NCBI GenBank assembly: GCA_044350805.1
Contig: JBILGU010000010.1
Coordinates: 1 to 64,000, forward strand
Direction: 5' to 3'
DNA from: UBA6136 sp044350805
Lineage (GTDB): Bacteria; Pseudomonadota; Gammaproteobacteria; Methylococcales; Methylococcaceae
Length of the DNA: 64,000 nucleotides
In this document: piece after piece, positions 44,869-53,294 of the stretch
Numbering within the stretch: position 1 is the stretch's first letter
Layout: each line of letters starts with the position of its first letter
The notes under the pieces: generated by a model
What the model saw: only the letters and a program-made list of their open reading frames with translations
The model's database searches: none
Told to the model about the DNA's origin: nothing
Made by a program: the position numbers and the translations under genes

Positions 44869-45354
44869 TCAGCCGCGGCGACGGTATAGGGGTTGAGGTT
44901 CGTCTTGTGCCGCCTGATAGGTCACCGTGAACTCATTGAAAGCCCTCAGTCGGTCATTAAGGTCGGTGCCCTCTGCGAACTCGAAAGAGTCTACCCCGAG
45001 TCGGTGCAGGTAGTACATCTGGTCTCTGAGGAAATCGCCAGAGGCTCGGATCTCGCCTTGAAAGCCTAGCTGTTCACGAAGAATGCGTGCCTGACTGAAG
45101 CTGCGGCCGTCTGTAAAGGGGCTCAGGGTCAGAACGACCATATCAATCCGCTTCATCTGGGCTTTAAGACGGCTTACATCCTGGTCCGGCCCAACGCGAA
45201 CGCCGAGCTTGGCTAGGGTTTCGCTTTCTTTTTCAGAGAGGGCTTCCAGTCGATCCAGGCTGACTGTGGCACAGGTGCCCGATGGAAGGTCGCTCTCCTC
45301 ATCGAGATGAATCCAATGATCCTCGACGATCTGGTCGCTTTTAATGATTCTCAT
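44869..45354 (-). CDS. DUF934 protein (sulfite reductase-associated)
   Basis: A 161-residue cytoplasmic protein of the DUF934 family, which in many Proteobacteria lies directly after the sulfite reductase gene and is presumed to assist sulfate assimilation. Family segments include GVRVGPDQDV, LTLSPFTDGRSFSQARILRE, GEIRASGDFLRDQMYYLHR and GVDSFEFAEG. ATG 45354 is chosen because the frame upstream of it is inside cysI; the overlap with cysI is 14 bases, showing translational coupling. Confidence 0.92.
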   Translation of the reverse strand: MRIIKSDQIVEDHWIHLDEESDLPSGTCATVSLDRLEALSEKESETLAKLGVRVGPDQDVSRLKAQMKRIDMVVLTLSPFTDGRSFSQARILREQLGFQGEIRASGDFLRDQMYYLHRLGVDSFEFAEGTDLNDRLRAFNEFTVTYQAAQDEPQPLYRRRG

Positions 45355-46993
45355 AAACGCGCTCCTGGAAGGGTTCGATTCCGATTCGTCTGACGGTCTC
45401 GAGGAAGGATTCCTCTCCTTCGCGAAGGTCCTTGAAGGTGAAGAAAATCTTCTCCATGACGTCTGTGACCTCATCGCGGGCGACTGAGGGACCCAAACGT
45501 TCGCCCAAGGATGCCTCGTTGGCCGATGAGCCCCCAAGGGTAATCTGGTACCACTCTTCACCTTTCTTATCGACACCCAAGATGCCAATGTGGCCGACGG
45601 TGTGATGACCGCAACCATTCATGCAACCTGAAATATTGATTCTGATTTCACCCAGGTCGTAGAGATAGTCCATATCGTCAAACAGCGATTGAATGCCATT
45701 GGCGATCGGGATGGATGCTGCATTCGCCAAGGAGCAGAAGTCGAGTCCCGGACAGGTGATCATGTCAGTTGCCGTTCCGACATTCGCAGTTGCCAGATCG
45801 AGAGATGCAAGCTCTTTCCAAAGTTCCGGTAGCTTTTGGGTTTCGACATCGGCAAGAACAAGGTTCTGGGTGTGGGTGACGCGAATTTCGCCGAAGCTGT
45901 AACGGTCTGCAATCTCAGCGACAGCATCCATCTGGGCATCCGTCATATCGCCCGGGGCCTTGCCATGGGGCTTCAGTGAAATGAAAACGGCCCGATATCC
46001 AGATGATTTGTGCTCAACCGTATTGCGGCGATGCCAAGCGGCAAAGGCCTTGTCGCTCGCCAATAAGCTCTCGACGTTTGAATCGGTCGCAGGAAGTGAT
46101 ACGTACTGGCGGGTTTGAAAGTGTTTGGACACTCGTTCGATTTCTTGTGCATCGAGCTTGAGACTTGAACGAATGGGGTTCCATTCCTCCTCAACGAGCC
46201 GAGTAAAGGCCTCAATGCCCGTCTCCTTGACCAGAATTTTGATTCTCGCCTTGTATTTGTTATCTCGGCGACCCAGCTGGTTGTAAACCCGCAGAATGGC
46301 CTCCAGGTAGGACAGCAGATCTTCCTTTTCGAGGAAAGGCCGAATCATGACGCCGATAATGGGGGTTCGGCCGAGTCCGCCGCCGACCAGAACTTCAAAT
46401 CCGGTTCGCCCGTCCGCATTTTTGACCAGTTGCAAACCAATGTCGTGGACTTGGGTTGCTGCACGATCCCGTTCGGCGCCGCTGACGGCGATCTTGAACT
46501 TTCGGGGCAGGAAGGCAAATTCGGGGTGGAGCGTCGACCATTGCCTGATGATCTCGCAGTAAGGGCGCGGATCTTCCAGTTCATCGGCTGCAACCCCCGC
46601 AAGGTGATCGCTGGTCGTGTTTCGAATACAGTTGCCGCTCGTTTGGATGGCATGCATCTGGACTGAAGCGAGACAATCCAGAATGTCCGGAACCTGTTCC
46701 AGTTGAGGCCAGTTGTATTGAATGTTTTGCCGCGTCGTGAAGTGACCGTATCCGCGGTCGAAGGTGCGCGCAATATGCCCAAACATGCGCATTTGCGTCG
46801 AGGAGAGCAGTCCATAGGGAATAGCGACTCGCAGCATGGGTGCATGGCGCTGGATATAAAGACCATTCATCAATCGCAAGGGGCGATACTGATCTTCAGT
46901 CAGTTCACCTGCTAGGAAGCGGCGCGTCTGCTCCCTGAATTGGGCGGCGCGCTCGTTAACAATCGTCTGGTCGTGATGATCGTACTGGTACAT
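45341..46993 (-). CDS. cysI: Sulfite reductase (ferredoxin/NADPH type) hemoprotein
   Basis: Six-electron reduction of sulfite to sulfide with siroheme and a 4Fe-4S cluster. About 550 residues from ATG 46993 (MYQYDHHDQ); the open frame to 47125 is not needed. Siroheme-binding RGYGHFTTRQNIQ and RNTTSD, and the cluster cysteines CPGLDFC (CX5C) and CMNGC (CX3C) are present. The short form with DUF934 next to it is the beta/gammaproteobacterial assimilatory type. No CysJ flavoprotein gene is in the window, so the electron donor is unknown. Confidence 0.92.
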   Translation of the reverse strand: MYQYDHHDQTIVNERAAQFREQTRRFLAGELTEDQYRPLRLMNGLYIQRHAPMLRVAIPYGLLSSTQMRMFGHIARTFDRGYGHFTTRQNIQYNWPQLEQVPDILDCLASVQMHAIQTSGNCIRNTTSDHLAGVAADELEDPRPYCEIIRQWSTLHPEFAFLPRKFKIAVSGAERDRAATQVHDIGLQLVKNADGRTGFEVLVGGGLGRTPIIGVMIRPFLEKEDLLSYLEAILRVYNQLGRRDNKYKARIKILVKETGIEAFTRLVEEEWNPIRSSLKLDAQEIERVSKHFQTRQYVSLPATDSNVESLLASDKAFAAWHRRNTVEHKSSGYRAVFISLKPHGKAPGDMTDAQMDAVAEIADRYSFGEIRVTHTQNLVLADVETQKLPELWKELASLDLATANVGTATDMITCPGLDFCSLANAASIPIANGIQSLFDDMDYLYDLGEIRINISGCMNGCGHHTVGHIGILGVDKKGEEWYQITLGGSSANEASLGERLGPSVARDEVTDVMEKIFFTFKDLREGEESFLETVRRIGIEPFQERVYENH

Positions 46994-47224
46994 GTGCTTT
47001 GGCTCAGGCTCTTGGTTGTGCCGGATGACCGGCCAATATACACCTTCGAGATCAGGGCTAAAACACTTAGGCGTGCATCTTTTCACCCCTGAAGGTCGAC
47101 GTGGAGAAAAGGAGTGTTTCTCCAATGCCGCAACTAATCGACTATAATTAGGGGTTGTTTCTCAAGAATTCACCCTGCAATCTCGTGCGGGGGCATCTGA
47201 CTTTAACCTACTGAGGGCCGTGTC

Positions 47225-48580
47225 TTGATTCGGATATTCCTTTTGCTTGCGTCCTTGTTCCTCATTCCAGAATTGGCCTTTGCAGAGGAGGGGCAGAACC
47301 TCGGCCTGACCGGCACTCAACGTGGACTTTACTGTGTCCTGATCTTCATCATTTCCTACGCCTTTGTCATGACGGAGGAATTCACTCATCTTCGAAAGTC
47401 CAAGCCTGTCATTCTGGCGGCCGGCATCATCTGGGCCCATGTGGCCTATTTGGCTGCTTCAAACGGCGTTCCTGCCGACCAGGTCCATCAGGCTTTCGAG
47501 CATGACCTTAAGGAATATGCGGAACTTTTCCTTTTCCTTCTGGTGGCGATGACCTATATCAATGCGATGGCCGAGCGTCATGTTTTTGAGGCTCTGCGCT
47601 CTTGGCTGGTGAGTCGGAACTATAACTACCGTGCTCTTTTCTGGATCACGGGCGTGATTACGTTCTTCCTGTCTTCTGTTGCGGATAATCTGACGTCGGC
47701 GCTCCTGGTGGGTGCAGTGGTCATGGCCGTCGGTGCCTCAAGTCCCGCATTCGTGGCTTTGGGCTTTGTGAATCTGGTCAGTGCCGCAAACGCGGGCGGT
47801 GCCTTCAGCCCCTTCGGTGATATCACCACCCTGATGGTCTGGCAGGCAGGAAAGGCCGAATTCTTCGATTTCTTTGAGTTGTTCGTTCCTTCGGTTGTGA
47901 ACTTTGTGGTTCCTGCGCTCATCATGCAGTTCGCGATTCCCAATGAAATGCCAGTTCACGCAGAGGAAGAGCGGGTTGTCATGAAGCCGGGCGCTTTGGT
48001 GATTTGTGGTCTTTTCGTCATGACGATTGTCACCGCAGTCAGCTTCAAGCAGTTTCTTCATCTTCCGCCATTCATGGGCATGATGCTCGGGTTGTCATAC
48101 CTCATGCTTTACGGTTATCGCCTGAAGATGGTCTACCCAGAGGGTGGCAAGTTTGATGTCTTCGAAAATGTGAAGGACTCCGAGTGGGATACCCTGCTGT
48201 TTTTCTTCGGCGTCATCTTCGCTGTCGGTGGCCTTGGCTATATCGGTTATCTGGAACTCGCGTCTGTTGCAATGTATGACGGACTCGGCGCAACGACGGC
48301 CAATATTCTGGTCGGACTGCTTTCAGCCGTTGTAGACAATATTCCGGTGATGTTTGCGGTCATCAGCATGAACCCTGATATGGATCTTTATCAGTGGTTG
48401 CTGATTACGCTGACCGCGGGTGTGGGCGGAACCCTGCTCTCCGTCGGTTCGGCGGCAGGTGTTGCTCTGATGGGAAGCTCCAAGGGCATGTACACCTTCT
48501 TCAGTCACTTGAAGTGGACCCCCGCGATTGCAGCGGGTTATGCATCATCCATCGTGGTGCATTACCTGATTAATCACTGA
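47225..48580 (+). CDS. nhaD: Na+/H+ antiporter NhaD
   Basis: An ion transporter superfamily (IT) sodium:proton antiporter of 451 residues that exports Na+ or Li+ at alkaline pH. It starts with TTG 47225 (GAGGG about 7 bases upstream) and a cleavable-looking signal peptide, LLLASLFLIPELAFA, as known for NhaD. Conserved segments include SSVADNLTSALLVGA, NAGGAFSPFGDITTLMVWQ, and VVDNIPVMFAVISM, with the paired IT motifs. About twelve helices. It is a monocistronic gene followed by a terminator hairpin. Confidence 0.95.
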   Translation: MIRIFLLLASLFLIPELAFAEEGQNLGLTGTQRGLYCVLIFIISYAFVMTEEFTHLRKSKPVILAAGIIWAHVAYLAASNGVPADQVHQAFEHDLKEYAELFLFLLVAMTYINAMAERHVFEALRSWLVSRNYNYRALFWITGVITFFLSSVADNLTSALLVGAVVMAVGASSPAFVALGFVNLVSAANAGGAFSPFGDITTLMVWQAGKAEFFDFFELFVPSVVNFVVPALIMQFAIPNEMPVHAEEERVVMKPGALVICGLFVMTIVTAVSFKQFLHLPPFMGMMLGLSYLMLYGYRLKMVYPEGGKFDVFENVKDSEWDTLLFFFGVIFAVGGLGYIGYLELASVAMYDGLGATTANILVGLLSAVVDNIPVMFAVISMNPDMDLYQWLLITLTAGVGGTLLSVGSAAGVALMGSSKGMYTFFSHLKWTPAIAAGYASSIVVHYLINH

Positions 48581-48604
48581 CAATCGAATCCTTGTTGTGA
48601 GCAG

Positions 48605-48631
48605 AAGGGGTTGCCAAGCGCAGCCCTTTTT
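48605..48631 (+). terminator. Rho-independent terminator after nhaD
   Basis: AAGGGGTTG pairs with CAGCCCTT across a seven-base loop, with one bulged G, followed by a TTTTT run (48627-48631). It lies 24 bases after the nhaD stop. Confidence 0.6.
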
Positions 48632-48738
48632 GTTGCGCGCTAGCTGGGTTTCAGTGCAATCTTTGCAGAAGTTTTCAAAACCGAAAAACCGCCAACTGCT
48701 GGGACAGTGGGCGGGGCTGCAAAAATTGGTGTCCCATT

Positions 48739-48855
48739 TTGGCTGATATCACCGATCGAGAAGTCAAAGGCTGGATCCCTCACGGGGAGCACTTTTCAAA
48801 AAGGAGTGCAGGGCCGAATCTGTGGCTGCGATTCCCCAAAGGGTTTAGGTGTTGA
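48739..48855 (+). pseudogene. Fragment of a tyrosine integrase arm-binding (DUF4102) domain
   Basis: A 38-codon frame without ATG encodes LADITDREVKGWIPHGEHFS and NLWLRFPKGFR, then stops. This follows the start of the DUF4102 N-terminal arm-binding domain of P4-type tyrosine integrases (pattern LTDREVKxW...G..L.LRF). The rest of the integrase, including the catalytic R-H-R-Y domain, is not found downstream. It marks an eroded integrated element, supported by unusual small ORFs and AT-rich DNA to 50.0 kb. The match is recognised by eye, not by search. Confidence 0.5.
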
Positions 48856-48913
48856 TTTGCGGCGAACTTTGACCCGGCGGAATTGCCCTAAGCTATCGCG
48901 TGGGGGTTCATTG

Positions 48914-49222
48914 ATGTTCAATGTGGGCGATCGGCTCAGGCTTTCAAGGGGTGGATATTTCGGCGAGGTGGCAGAAGAAGTATCTGACCAGGTGTTCACT
49001 GCGCATTTCCCATTAAAGCGGGATGGAATGGCAAACCCAGTCAAGTGGCAATTCCATGCTGAGCAAATAACCGATGCAGGCTTGTTGTACTTTCAAAGCA
49101 ACCACGGCTGGTTAAGATCGAGGCAGGTTCTCTGCTGGTTCCTGTGGGAAAGAAGAAACAACCCTTTTCAGAATCACAGATCCCCTTGCAGGGATCATTG
49201 CAGTGAGCACTTCAAAAGGTGA
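48914..49222 (+). CDS. Hypothetical small protein in the integrase-remnant region
   Basis: A 102-residue frame from ATG 48914 (GGGGG eight bases upstream), MFNVGDRLRLSRGG, with VFTAHFPLKRDGMANPVKW and a basic, cysteine-containing C-terminal part. The open frame extends upstream to 48707 but that part overlaps the integrase fragment in another frame. The first 70 residues could be a small beta-rich domain; the end (HRSPCRDHCSEHFKR) looks degenerate. No family is recognised. Confidence 0.4.
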   Translation: MFNVGDRLRLSRGGYFGEVAEEVSDQVFTAHFPLKRDGMANPVKWQFHAEQITDAGLLYFQSNHGWLRSRQVLCWFLWERRNNPFQNHRSPCRDHCSEHFKR

Positions 49223-49230
49223 GGGGATAG

Positions 49231-49347
49231 ATGGTGCAGGGTGATGCAGCGGTTAGGATTGCAATATTGAAGGAAATCAAGAATGAGTTGTTCCCAGATT
49301 CAGAACCTGGGCGCTCCTCCGTTTCAAGTGGGAATCAGCAGATGTGA
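49231..49347 (+). CDS. Possible short peptide gene
   Basis: A 38-codon frame, MVQGDAAVRIAILKEIKNE followed by LFPDSEPGRSS, with a GAGGGG ribosome-binding site at 49221-49226 just upstream. The start is amphipathic helix-like, which raises the chance of coding, but nothing similar is known to me. It could be the beginning of a broken gene in the element remnant. Confidence 0.3.
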   Translation: MVQGDAAVRIAILKEIKNELFPDSEPGRSSVSSGNQQM

Positions 49348-49371
49348 TTGCAGACTTTTATTGGTGAGAGA

Positions 49372-49395
49372 GAACGGGCGCTTCGGCGCCTGTTC
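49372..49395 (+). terminator. UUCG-loop hairpin
   Basis: GAACGGGCGC pairs with GCGCCTGTTC (one G-U pair) around a TTCG tetraloop, followed by TTGTATCT. The stem is stable and typical of Rho-independent terminators, though the T-run is weak. It ends whatever is transcribed through 48.9-49.35 kb. Confidence 0.55.
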
Positions 49396-49615
49396 TTGTA
49401 TCTGGGCTCTCGAAAAAGCTGTGAGTGATTTTGTCGTGTTGCACACCCAGGAGGCTTTGAACGCAGAGATTTTTGCTCTCTATTGTTATTTGCAGCTCTG
49501 ACGCTTTTGATGCTGGGCAAAGCTGGGTACGCGTTGAAAAACTGTGCGAAACGCTGCTGGATGTGGATAATTATTACTCTTTATTACAATTCTTAATGCT
49601 AAGAGGGAGGAGTGA

Positions 49616-50005
49616 GTGGAGGTTTTATTAATTGGTTCTGCAGCATGTATTACAGCTTTGATTTCATCAGCCTGGTTGATGACCTTTGCTAAATGGTTTC
49701 CGATTCCTGGTGTGGATGAGTTTGTGATTGATTATAAAACCATGATTAGGGCGCACGTTGATTATGCTTTGATGGCGCTTTTTGGTTTAGGTTTTTATGG
49801 TGCTGGTGTTGAGCTCCCAGTGGTTGCATGTTGGTGTGTTGCGGTTGGTGGATTTACCAATCCAACAATTTTCACGATTGCAGCTTTTGATACTGATTTT
49901 TGGAGCAAGAAAAAGTGGAAGGTGTTTACTGCATTAAGCTTTACGGTATCCTCAGTGGGCTTTATGTGGATCGCTTACACGCTTCTTCAACATGCGATAG
50001 CCTAG
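49616..50005 (+). CDS. Four-helix membrane protein of unknown function, AT-rich
   Basis: A 129-residue membrane protein starting at GTG 49616 directly after a strong GGGAGGAG site. Four helices are visible (about 4-26, 48-66, 68-90, 103-125). Residues 45-47 are Arg-Ala-His at the start of helix 2, and GGFTNPTIFTIAAF lies at the end of helix 3. The layout weakly recalls the styrene-oxide isomerase/hydroxylaminobenzene mutase-like four-helix family, which has a similar RAH; this is inference. Base composition is clearly more AT-rich than neighbours, and it lies in the element-remnant region, so it may have been acquired horizontally. Confidence 0.65.
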   Translation: MEVLLIGSAACITALISSAWLMTFAKWFPIPGVDEFVIDYKTMIRAHVDYALMALFGLGFYGAGVELPVVACWCVAVGGFTNPTIFTIAAFDTDFWSKKKWKVFTALSFTVSSVGFMWIAYTLLQHAIA

Positions 50006-50191
50006 TTCAAATCATATAATCTACCCGCTACGTCAAGCCCATCACTCTCGGAATGGGTATCGACACGCTGAGGGGGTTCATCTGACATGGATGGGACAAT
50101 GCGCGGGGCACCAATCGATGGAAACCACTGCAGGCTCTGCTATAGGTACAAGTTAGCGATCACTCACTAATCGGCTTTCGTCCCTGACGCC
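50006..50191. other. Intergenic stretch before terminator, possible structured RNA or tiny ORF
   Basis: No full gene is seen between 50006 and 50319. A TATAAT lies at 50015-50020 without a good -35 box. CCCAT (50038-50042) and ATGGG (50053-50057) form a short hairpin. A 27-codon frame at 50087-50170 (MDGTMRGAPIDGNHCRLCYR) has a CxxC but poor start signals. The stretch ends in a strong terminator at 50192-50224, so a small RNA is conceivable. Bases 50225-50319 hold nothing I can name. Confidence 0.25.
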
Positions 50192-50224
50192 AAAAAAAAC
50201 CAGCCCTTGTGGCTGGTTTTTTTT
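50192..50224. terminator. Strong bidirectional Rho-independent terminator
   Basis: AAAAAAAACCAGCC pairs perfectly with GGCTGGTTTTTTTT around a five-base loop. The A-run and T-run on either side let it work on both strands: for the plus-strand genes before it and for the minus-strand SDF transporter, whose stop is at 50320. Confidence 0.88.
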
Positions 50225-50319
50225 GTGCCTGATTGCGAGTCGGTTAATCACATGTCTCGCGAGAAGCCCCGGCCTTCAGTGCGCCAGGCCCGGGCGAACT
50301 CTCCAAGAGAGAGGGGTTG

Positions 50320-51618
50320 TCATGATTTTTTTAAGTTCTCGGTTCGCTGGTTCCAGCGCGCGAGGATGGTTGCACCCAGAATATCCCCAAGGACATTCAC
50401 GCCTGATCGGCAGCGGGCAAGAATCCAGTCAATGGGCGAGACGAGGGGAATCGCTGCGGCGATGACCGCCTCTGAAAACCCGGAATTCGCAAGAACAATG
50501 GGCAAAATGACGAGTCCTGCTTCAGGAACCCCGGCAATTCCAGCCGCCGCAATGATACTGGAAGATGCAATCACGAGCTGCTGAGGGAGATCAAGTACCA
50601 TCCCCATGGACTGGGCAAGGAAGAGGGCCGTCATGACCTCATAAAGAACCACGCCGTCATTATTGAAATTGGTGCCCCCACAGACCGAAATGCGAGCAGA
50701 CTGATCATCGACCTGCATTTGTTTCAGACATTTGAGGCTGACCGGGACCGTGGCGAGGCTACTGTTAACTGCAAATCCGGTCCACGCCGCTTCCGATGCG
50801 CCCCGAAGGAAGGCCATCGGAGAACGTCCGCCGGCAACAAAAGCCGCCAGCGGATAGTAGATCAGACCCTGGAGGAGCAGCCCCAACATCACGATCAAAA
50901 GATAGTCCGAAAGATCCAGGAAGATACCCAGCCCCAGTTTTCCCACGGCTTGAGTGACGAGCGCTAGGATCGCTAGGGGCGCCAACTGAATGGCAAATCG
51001 TAAAATTCTTGAGAACACCAGAAATCCTCCCGTCAGTGCCGAGGCGACGAACTCAATGGCTCGGCGTTCTTCTCCGACAGTTGACGTACTCAGGCTCCGG
51101 ACCGATATGCCCACCAGCGCGGCCAGAATGACGGTTGCTAGGATGTTTCCGGTTTGAATGGGATCAAGAAGGTGTTGAGGAAAGAGGCTTGAAAGTCCCT
51201 GGATCCAGTCCAGTTTGGTTTTTTCTGGCGCAATGTGCGTGGCAACAGATCCAGAGCCCACCAGTCTGAGAAGTTCTTCAATGTGTCCCTGCCATTTTGT
51301 GCCAGGATGAAGGAAGTTGATGAGTGTCAGGGCAATGCCAGATGCCACACTGACATTGATCAGGCAGATCACAAGAAATCGAATCCCTGATTTTTGAGCC
51401 AGATTCGTTCTGACGATCGCATCCGCAACAGCGAAAAAAATCAGCGGCAATGCCAGTGCCTTGAGGAACCGAATCAGAACCATGCCGACCTGACCCAGAG
51501 TGGCAGGGTCAAAACTGCCGGCGCCAAGGGGGGATCGACTAAAAAGTCCAAGCGATATCCCCAGGGAGATGGCAATCAGGACCTGGACCGTGGGGTTTTT
51601 TAGTTTGGACGGTTTCAT
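50320..51618 (-). CDS. Dicarboxylate/amino acid:cation symporter (SDF family)
   Basis: A sodium- or proton-coupled symporter of 432 residues (GltP/DctA/SstT fold). Features: N-terminal helices (VQVLIAISLGISLGLF), LKALALPLIFFAVADAIV (helix 3), FAVNSSLATVPVSLKCLKQ (re-entrant hairpin 1 serine motif), FNNDGVVLYEVMTALFLAQ (helix 7, where NMDG is usual) and GIAGVPEAGLVILPIVL (hairpin 2). The substrate is likely an anionic amino acid or C4-dicarboxylate but the altered NxDG motif makes it uncertain. It stands alone on the minus strand. Confidence 0.9.
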   Translation of the reverse strand: MKPSKLKNPTVQVLIAISLGISLGLFSRSPLGAGSFDPATLGQVGMVLIRFLKALALPLIFFAVADAIVRTNLAQKSGIRFLVICLINVSVASGIALTLINFLHPGTKWQGHIEELLRLVGSGSVATHIAPEKTKLDWIQGLSSLFPQHLLDPIQTGNILATVILAALVGISVRSLSTSTVGEERRAIEFVASALTGGFLVFSRILRFAIQLAPLAILALVTQAVGKLGLGIFLDLSDYLLIVMLGLLLQGLIYYPLAAFVAGGRSPMAFLRGASEAAWTGFAVNSSLATVPVSLKCLKQMQVDDQSARISVCGGTNFNNDGVVLYEVMTALFLAQSMGMVLDLPQQLVIASSSIIAAAGIAGVPEAGLVILPIVLANSGFSEAVIAAAIPLVSPIDWILARCRSGVNVLGDILGATILARWNQRTENLKKS

Positions 51619-51705
51619 GGGGTCAATAGATTACGCTGCCTCGAGTCCCCGCCCATGGCGTCTGGTCTCTGGAGAACGCCTTGCGAAGTTCTCCAGAGCA
51701 GAGAG

Positions 51706-52479
51706 TCAGGAGAGTTCGGCGTGAAGCTCCACAAATTCCTGAGTCAGCTTGTGGTCAGGTACAAAATAAATGAGGGGCTTGGACAGGCTGTGAGATTCCC
51801 TGACCTTGACCGACGTCGAGAGCTTGGTATTCAGGACCGGTAGCCCCTGATCGGTCAGCTCATCGACAAGCTGTTGCGGAAGCTTTGCGCGGGACTGGAA
51901 CTGGTTCACCACAATCCCCTCGATCTTGAGGTGCGGGTTGTGATCCGCTTGAATTTCAGCGATAGAGCCAATCAGCGTGAGGAGCGCTTCCCTTGAAAAG
52001 GCATCGCAGTCAAAGGGGATCACGCAGCCATGGCTGGCAATCAGAGCGGAGCGACTGAAAAAGTTCAGTACGGGCGGAGTGTCGATGTAAATGTCATCAA
52101 AGCCTTCCAAGACGTCCAGCGCCTCCTTGAGCTTGTAGATCTTGTAGCGGGATTCCAGACGAGACTGGAGCGGCTCAAGTTCAGGATGGGAGGGGAGAAC
52201 GAAAAGGTTTTCGAAGGGGGACTGATGAATGCGATCCGCCAATATTCCGATTTGGTTTTTTCCAAAGAGACTCATGCTCAGGGAGTCTTTGAAGAACTCT
52301 GCGACAGTCGCTTCAGGATCTGGGACCTTGTCGCCCAAGAGATAGTGGGAGGAATTCCCTTGAACATCGAGGTCAATGACCAGCGTCTTTCGGCCTTGTG
52401 ATGCACTAATCGCTGCAAGGTTGCAGGTGATTGTTGATTTGCCGACCCCGCCCTTTTGATTGAATACGACTCTTCGCAC
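51706..52479 (-). CDS. Orphan ParA family ATPase
   Basis: A 257-residue deviant-Walker P-loop ATPase: FNQKGGVGKSTITCNLAAI (Walker A with signature Lys), VIDLDVQGNSSHYL (Walker A'), and DDIYIDTPPVLNFFS (Walker B). No N-terminal HTH, so it is of the Soj/MinD-like short type. No parB or centromere repeats lie next to it, and it sits downstream of dnaQ, so it probably positions some other cargo (for example a protein complex) or is chromosomal of unknown use. A TATAAT in the 95-base gap before it (about 52515) suggests its own promoter; GGGGGG serves as ribosome-binding site. Confidence 0.9.
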   Translation of the reverse strand: MRRVVFNQKGGVGKSTITCNLAAISASQGRKTLVIDLDVQGNSSHYLLGDKVPDPEATVAEFFKDSLSMSLFGKNQIGILADRIHQSPFENLFVLPSHPELEPLQSRLESRYKIYKLKEALDVLEGFDDIYIDTPPVLNFFSRSALIASHGCVIPFDCDAFSREALLTLIGSIAEIQADHNPHLKIEGIVVNQFQSRAKLPQQLVDELTDQGLPVLNTKLSTSVKVRESHSLSKPLIYFVPDHKLTQEFVELHAELS

Positions 52480-52574
52480 GGTAACCCCCCGTTTCGTCGA
52501 AAATTAATCCTCGATTATAGGATGAAACTTAACGGGCCGGAGTCATTGCGGGGTGACATTCCGTTTCCTTTTCG

Positions 52575-53294
52575 TCAGGGTTCCAGTGACCAACGGCAAT
52601 TGCCGGAGCTGGCCTTGTTGATGTCCTGAAGTCTGGAGGAATGGGCTGCTCGTTCTTCTGGTGAAGGCGCAATGACCGGCAGGGGAGGCCTTGAGGCGCC
52701 AGAGGCTCTGAAAACTTCGCTTGGACTCTCCTGCTGGGAGGCATCGTCTTCGTGTTCGAGTGACAAAGTAATCTGGCCACCGGTCATGGCGAGATAAACT
52801 TCGGCCAAGATCTCAGCGTCCAGCAATGCGCCGTGGAGCGTGCGCTGGCTGTTATCGATGCCATAGCGTTTGCAGAGGGCATCCAGGCTATTGCGCTGTC
52901 CAGGATGCTTTTTGCGCGCCATCAGAAGGGTGTCGATGACGCTACAACGCTCGCCGATGGGTGCAAGGCTTGCCCCGAGCAGGCGAAGTTCGTGGTTAAT
53001 GAATCCCACGTCGAATGGCGCGTTGTGAATAATGAGCTCAGCGCCCTCCACAAACCCCAGGAAATCATCCGATATATCTGCAAACCGGGGCTTGTCAGCA
53101 AGAAATTCGGCGCTTAGTCCATGGACCTCGACGGCGCCCTCATCAATTTCACGCTCCGGATTAATGTAGACGTGAAAACTCTGCCCGGTCAGTTTGCGAT
53201 CCATGAGTTCCACGCAGCCGATCTCAATGATGCGGTGACCGGCAGCAGGTTCAAGGCCCGTGGTTTCTGTGTCGAGGATGATTTGACGCGTCAT
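52575..53294 (-). CDS. dnaQ: DNA polymerase III epsilon subunit (proofreading exonuclease)
   Basis: 3'-5' exonuclease of the replicative polymerase. The 239-residue protein has the ExoI motif IILDTETTGLEP, ExoII HNAPFDVGFINHEL, and ExoIII HGALLDAEILAEVYLAM. After the catalytic domain, GGQITLSLE looks like the clamp-binding motif (QxxLxL), and a Pro/Ala-rich tail would bind the alpha subunit. Its ATG overlaps the rnhA stop by four bases. Here rnhA and dnaQ are co-directional, whereas in E. coli they diverge. Confidence 0.97.
   Translation of the reverse strand: MTRQIILDTETTGLEPAAGHRIIEIGCVELMDRKLTGQSFHVYINPEREIDEGAVEVHGLSAEFLADKPRFADISDDFLGFVEGAELIIHNAPFDVGFINHELRLLGASLAPIGERCSVIDTLLMARKKHPGQRNSLDALCKRYGIDNSQRTLHGALLDAEILAEVYLAMTGGQITLSLEHEDDASQQESPSEVFRASGASRPPLPVIAPSPEERAAHSSRLQDINKASSGNCRWSLEP

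Noticed and set aside
49283..49501. A 72-codon plus-strand frame crossing the UUCG hairpin
   Set aside because: It runs through a stable terminator-like hairpin, has no ribosome-binding site and its composition is not protein-like.
50087..50170. 27-codon frame with a CxxC motif
   Set aside because: Too short, weak start signals; mentioned only within the intergenic entry.
51706..52575. Plasmid-type partition locus around parA
   Set aside because: No ParB, no iterated centromere repeats, and chromosomal housekeeping genes on both sides.
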